From contig JAITNE010000204.1 of NCBI GenBank assembly GCA_031290635.1, forward strand, positions 1 to 8,214: 8,214 nt of DNA. The letters are read 5' to 3'. The notes beneath the pieces are model-generated. The model had not been told where the DNA came from. It did no database searches and saw only the letters and a list, made by a program, of their open reading frames with translations. A program made the position numbers and the translations under genes. This DNA comes from Tannerella sp. GTDB taxonomy: Bacteria > Bacteroidota > Bacteroidia > Bacteroidales > Tannerellaceae. The stretch's first letter is position 1; each line of letters starts with the position of its first letter. Positions 6,135 through 8,214 of the stretch are shown here, piece after piece.

Positions 6135-7731
6135 ACTCTCCTTTCTCATTGATTATTGCGTCATAGAGGGCATTGGCTACCTCGCGCCCGCCTCGAAAAC
6201 TAAGATGTGTGTAATCCTTACTCGCCCAGTTTGAGTTGACGTACTTGACCATGCTGTCCTGACCGCCCATAGCAGCAAAGATGCTCCAGAAAGCCACTTC
6301 AGAGTTCTTAGCCGTCTGCCTCTGTGCGCGTAGCAGTGAAAGCACCGCCGGCATCGTGCCGTAGCCGCCGCTTCCACGCTTCTGACTGCGGTCGGATACT
6401 CCCAAAAGCAGTATATCCGAGCCTGAAAAACAGTCCTGTATATGTTCTATCACCGCAACCATGCGATTGCGATACCAGCCGTAATCAAGCATATCCTCGT
6501 TCGCTACATTCAGTCCGTATTGCAGGATGATAAGGTCGTAAGGACGTATGTACTGCAACTCGCGGCAACTCTCTACGTCAAGCTCCGACATCACAGTGCC
6601 GGAGTTGCCACGTAACGAAAAGTTATCTACAACGACGCCCTGATTGTCTTCCAGCGCGATGCCTAACGCCTTCAACCCCGCCGCATTATTAAAGGTTATC
6701 GCGCCTTTAGTGAAGTTACCCTTTATCTCGTATTGCGTTACCTTGTCGGTAGCCGGCAGCTTGTGAGTCGAAGTCTCATCCTCACATTTCAGTATCAGGT
6801 CGGTCGTTATACTTTCGGAATAAATGAATTTCAGCGACGACACCTCGCGCAGGTCGGAGTACATATCGACGGTCTGAAAGCTGATTGAAGCGACGTTTGC
6901 CTTAGGTTCAAATACCATGCCCGAAAGTACGTACTTGCGGCTCTTGTCCTTGATTATCGAATATGATTTCCAGCCGTCGGCGCTCTGCTTAATCGTCGGA
7001 CGATACTGCGCTACAACCGACTCAACCGGCACGAATCCTACGCCCCGTCCGCCAAAGCGTTCCTGCATCCGAGCGCGAAAGTCGGCTACCACAATATCGC
7101 CTTCAATAAATGAATCTCCGAGGAAAGCAATGCGCACCGGCCGTCCAAGATTGCGTATATTGTTCAAGGCTGCAAAAAACCGCCTCAATCCCGTCCGACT
7201 CGTAGTGAAATCTTCAATATTAGTGTTTGCCGCAGATTTATCGTCCTTGTCCTTGTCCTTGTTAGACGCCTTCGCCGTCTTGCTTTCCTGATTGTCGCTG
7301 ACTGTTTTGTCCTTTTGATTTTGAGCGTCCGAGTTGTTTGCGTTATTCGCGGTGTTTGTGTTGTCGGTTCGCTTATCCGGCTTGGTTTCCGAATTATCCG
7401 GCTGTGGCGCCGGCATCGCCTCTTCCTTAGGCAGATTGAACGTTACAACGTCCTTACTGACTGCCGCCGACGCTGCTTCTGCGCTTGCTTTTTGTACTTT
7501 CGCACCTGCAATCGCCGCCTCGTCTATCGCTACCTCTTCTTGCTCTGTCGTCAACTCTAAACCGTTCTCATCATCTGTCTCGCGTATGTCAGCAAGCAAA
7601 TCGACCTTTTTAATCTCTATCTGCCTGACCTTATCGGGCAAACCGTAGAACAGCAAGTTAACCACCAGAGCCACTAATAAGATGATAGCGAATCTGTTCG
7701 CATAGTTTTCTTTCTTCTTTTTAGTGAGCAT
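6103..7731 (-). CDS. Membrane-anchored SGNH/GDSL-family hydrolase or acetyltransferase with long linker (542 aa)
   Basis: This is the first gene of the operon. Residues 1-12 are lysine-rich and 14-30 form one hydrophobic helix without a cleavage site, so the protein should be an N-in signal anchor with its body in the periplasm. A long hydrophilic linker follows (about 46-175), acidic at first and then rich in N, K, D and S, including a KDKDKD stretch. It would let the enzyme domain reach away from the membrane. The SGNH domain spans about 196-527: block I FLGDSFIEG with nucleophile S207, block II RGNSG near G375-N376, block III YGLNV with N408, and block V KDYTHLS with D506 and H509. About 100 beta-rich residues (265-372) are inserted between blocks I and II, as in the neighbouring gene. 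All catalytic residues are present, so it is likely active as an esterase or transferase on O-acetyl groups. It overlaps the next gene by about 32 nt and is preceded by a promoter and a hairpin. I infer a PatB- or Ape1-like role in glycan O-acetylation; substrate unknown. Confidence 0.85.
   Translation of the reverse strand: MLTKKKKENYANRFAIILLVALVVNLLFYGLPDKVRQIEIKKVDLLADIRETDDENGLELTTEQEEVAIDEAAIAGAKVQKASAEAASAAVSKDVVTFNLPKEEAMPAPQPDNSETKPDKRTDNTNTANNANNSDAQNQKDKTVSDNQESKTAKASNKDKDKDDKSAANTNIEDFTTSRTGLRRFFAALNNIRNLGRPVRIAFLGDSFIEGDIVVADFRARMQERFGGRGVGFVPVESVVAQYRPTIKQSADGWKSYSIIKDKSRKYVLSGMVFEPKANVASISFQTVDMYSDLREVSSLKFIYSESITTDLILKCEDETSTHKLPATDKVTQYEIKGNFTKGAITFNNAAGLKALGIALEDNQGVVVDNFSLRGNSGTVMSELDVESCRELQYIRPYDLIILQYGLNVANEDMLDYGWYRNRMVAVIEHIQDCFSGSDILLLGVSDRSQKRGSGGYGTMPAVLSLLRAQRQTAKNSEVAFWSIFAAMGGQDSMVKYVNSNWASKDYTHLSFRGGREVANALYDAIINEKGEYDSDERLVER
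6139..6144 (-). promoter_or_regulatory. Shine-Dalgarno-like site for the second SGNH gene
   Basis: The minus strand reads AAGGAG within the last codons of the upstream SGNH gene. It is 3 nt before the ATG at 6134 and 12 nt before the ATG at 6125. It argues against the longest possible start at 6149 and suggests coupled translation. Confidence 0.45.
7244..7261. repeat. Three perfect tandem copies of TCCTTG in the linker of the first SGNH gene
   Basis: The plus strand carries TCCTTG three times in a row, giving an alternating Lys-Asp run in the periplasmic linker. The unit is 6 bp, so changes in copy number keep the reading frame and alter only linker length. Confidence 0.8.
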
Positions 7732-7743
7732 TCCTTAGTTTTT

Positions 7744-7763
7744 AGCTGACCTCTATGTCAGCT
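7744..7763 (-). promoter_or_regulatory. Leader hairpin in front of the SGNH-SGNH-MBOAT operon
   Basis: AGCTGAC and GTCAGCT form a perfect 7-bp stem with a 6-nt loop, 12 nt before the ATG at 7731. If transcription starts near 7769, the stem sits almost at the 5' end of the mRNA. Neither side is followed by a T-run, so it is not an intrinsic terminator. It may stabilise the transcript or tune ribosome access; a protein-binding operator is also possible. Confidence 0.5.
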
Positions 7764-7774
7764 GTTTGCGCCCA

Positions 7775-7805
7775 CAAAAGTACTGTATTTTTCCTGATAA
7801 ACAAC
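7775..7805 (-). promoter_or_regulatory. Promoter of the SGNH-SGNH-MBOAT operon
   Basis: On the minus strand, TACTTTTG (7775-7782) matches TAnnTTTG. GTTG (7802-7805), one base off the TTTG -33 box, lies 19 nt upstream. The start site would be about 7769, giving a leader of about 38 nt that contains the 7744-7763 hairpin. With the overlapping gene ends downstream, this is probably the single main promoter of the three-gene operon. Confidence 0.6.
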
Positions 7806-7860
7806 AATTATTTTCATATATTTTTTTCAACACCATGATATATGATTGAATATTAAAGTC

Positions 7861-7891
7861 GTAGGGGCTGGGCTTGCCCCTGCCCTTGCCC
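7861..7891. repeat. GC-rich REP-like palindromic element
   Basis: This 31-bp GC-rich block stands out in an AT-rich intergenic region. It can fold as GGGGC/GCCCC (7864-7868 with 7876-7880), or as nested AGGG/CCCT and GGGC/GCCC stems. Its core is found again, reversed, at 146-157. Such GC-rich palindromes occur as dispersed intergenic repeats in many bacterial genomes; calling this one REP-like is an inference. Confidence 0.45.
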
Positions 7892-7914
7892 AAATTAATA
7901 CATTCGATTAATTT
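7892..7914. promoter_or_regulatory. AT-rich inverted repeat, possible operator
   Basis: AAATTAAT (7892-7899) and ATTAATTT (7907-7914) are perfect 8-bp arms around a 7-nt spacer. The element covers the place where a -33 box for the rightward gene would be and ends 4 nt before its -7 box. This suits a dimeric repressor or activator site, but AT-rich arms arise easily by chance. Confidence 0.3.
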
Positions 7915-7918
7915 TTCG

Positions 7919-7926
7919 TATCTTTG
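7919..7926 (+). promoter_or_regulatory. -7 promoter box of the AAA-ATPase-like gene
   Basis: TATCTTTG matches TAnnTTTG exactly and lies 18 nt before the ATG at 7945, so the leader would be very short (about 10 nt). No TTTG-like -33 box is present 19-20 nt upstream; the AT-rich inverted repeat occupies that place. The promoter may therefore be weak or depend on an activator. Confidence 0.5.
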
Positions 7927-7944
7927 TCGCAAAAATATTTAGAT

Positions 7945-8214
7945 ATGGCATTAAGAAATTTACCAATTGGAGTACAGTCGTTCGAGAAAATGCGCAAGGA
8001 TGACTATGTATATGTTGACAAAACGGAGGCTATCTATCGAATAGTTACCGGAGGCAATATTTATTTTCTGTCTCGACCGCGTCGTTTCGGAAAATCGCTT
8101 ACCGTAAGCACGCTCGAAGAACTGTTCAAAGGCAATAAGGCGTTGTTTGAAGGTCTCTATATCCATGATAAATGGGACTGGACGAAGCATTATCCGGTCA
8201 TTCGGATAGATTGG
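7945..8214 (+). CDS. AAA-ATPase-like protein, N-terminal 90 residues (probable PD-(D/E)XK nuclease fusion), cut by window edge
   Basis: The reading frame is open from ATG 7945 to the window end. It begins LPIGVQSFEKMRKDDYVYVDKT and contains FLSRPRRFGKSL (41-52), then a WDW...YPVIRIDW segment (77-90). These are the hallmarks of the AAA-ATPase-like domain family (Pfam AAA-ATPase_like). SRPRRFGKS is a modified Walker A loop in which K50 and S51 would bind nucleotide phosphate. Full-length members are usually over 500 residues and end in a PD-(D/E)XK nuclease-like domain, which would lie beyond the right edge. The family is often present in many copies in Bacteroidetes genomes, and its function is unsettled; links to defence or mobile DNA have been suggested but not shown. 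The start fits the -7 box 18 nt upstream, and no Shine-Dalgarno sequence is seen. It is divergent from the acetylation operon and probably unrelated to it. Confidence 0.88.
   Translation, partial: MALRNLPIGVQSFEKMRKDDYVYVDKTEAIYRIVTGGNIYFLSRPRRFGKSLTVSTLEELFKGNKALFEGLYIHDKWDWTKHYPVIRIDW

Noticed and set aside
7744..7763. Intrinsic terminator
   Set aside because: The stem is short and not followed by a T-run in either direction; a leader hairpin fits better.
7960..8190. Minus-strand 76-codon open frame
   Set aside because: It is antisense to the AAA-ATPase-like gene, whose RPRRFGKS motif and promoter are on the plus strand.
1..8214. CRISPR array, tRNA, rRNA or complete insertion sequence
   Set aside because: No regular spaced repeats, cloverleaf-like genes, ribosomal RNA segments or transposase motifs were seen on either strand.

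Overview
The window looks like Bacteroidetes (probably order Bacteroidales) chromosome. The evidence is repeated matches to the phylum-specific promoter (TAnnTTTG at -7, with a TTTG-like -33 box 19-20 nt upstream), few Shine-Dalgarno sequences, and gene families common there: a ~940-residue M16 peptidase, an MBOAT gene paired with SGNH proteins, and an RPRRFGKS-type AAA-ATPase-like protein. The genus cannot be named from the sequence alone.

Layout, left to right. Positions 1-167 are intergenic and hold a good minus-strand promoter that fires out of the left edge. 168-3011 (minus) is a two-lobed M16 zinc peptidase with its own promoter at 3045-3076. 3122-7731 (minus) is a tight three-gene operon, transcribed from 7731 downwards: a membrane-anchored SGNH hydrolase, then a secreted SGNH hydrolase, then an MBOAT O-acyltransferase. 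Both junctions overlap. The MBOAT starts at GTG behind a near-perfect Shine-Dalgarno sequence that lies inside the preceding gene. 7732-7944 is a divergent control region with a promoter and 5' hairpin for the operon, a GC-rich REP-like palindrome, an AT-rich operator-like palindrome and a -7 box for the rightward gene. 7945-8214 (plus) is the first 90 codons of an AAA-ATPase-like (probably PD-(D/E)XK nuclease fusion) gene cut by the right edge.

The operon is the main point of interest. An MBOAT membrane protein moves acyl groups across the inner membrane, and periplasmic SGNH proteins transfer them to, or remove them from, a glycan. One MBOAT plus two intact SGNH proteins parallels patA-patB-ape1 (peptidoglycan O-acetylation) and algI-algJ-algX (alginate O-acetylation). 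I infer a cell-envelope glycan O-acetylation module. The substrate, and which SGNH protein is the transferase, cannot be read from the sequence. The M16 peptidase and the AAA-ATPase-like gene appear to be separate transcription units with unrelated roles.
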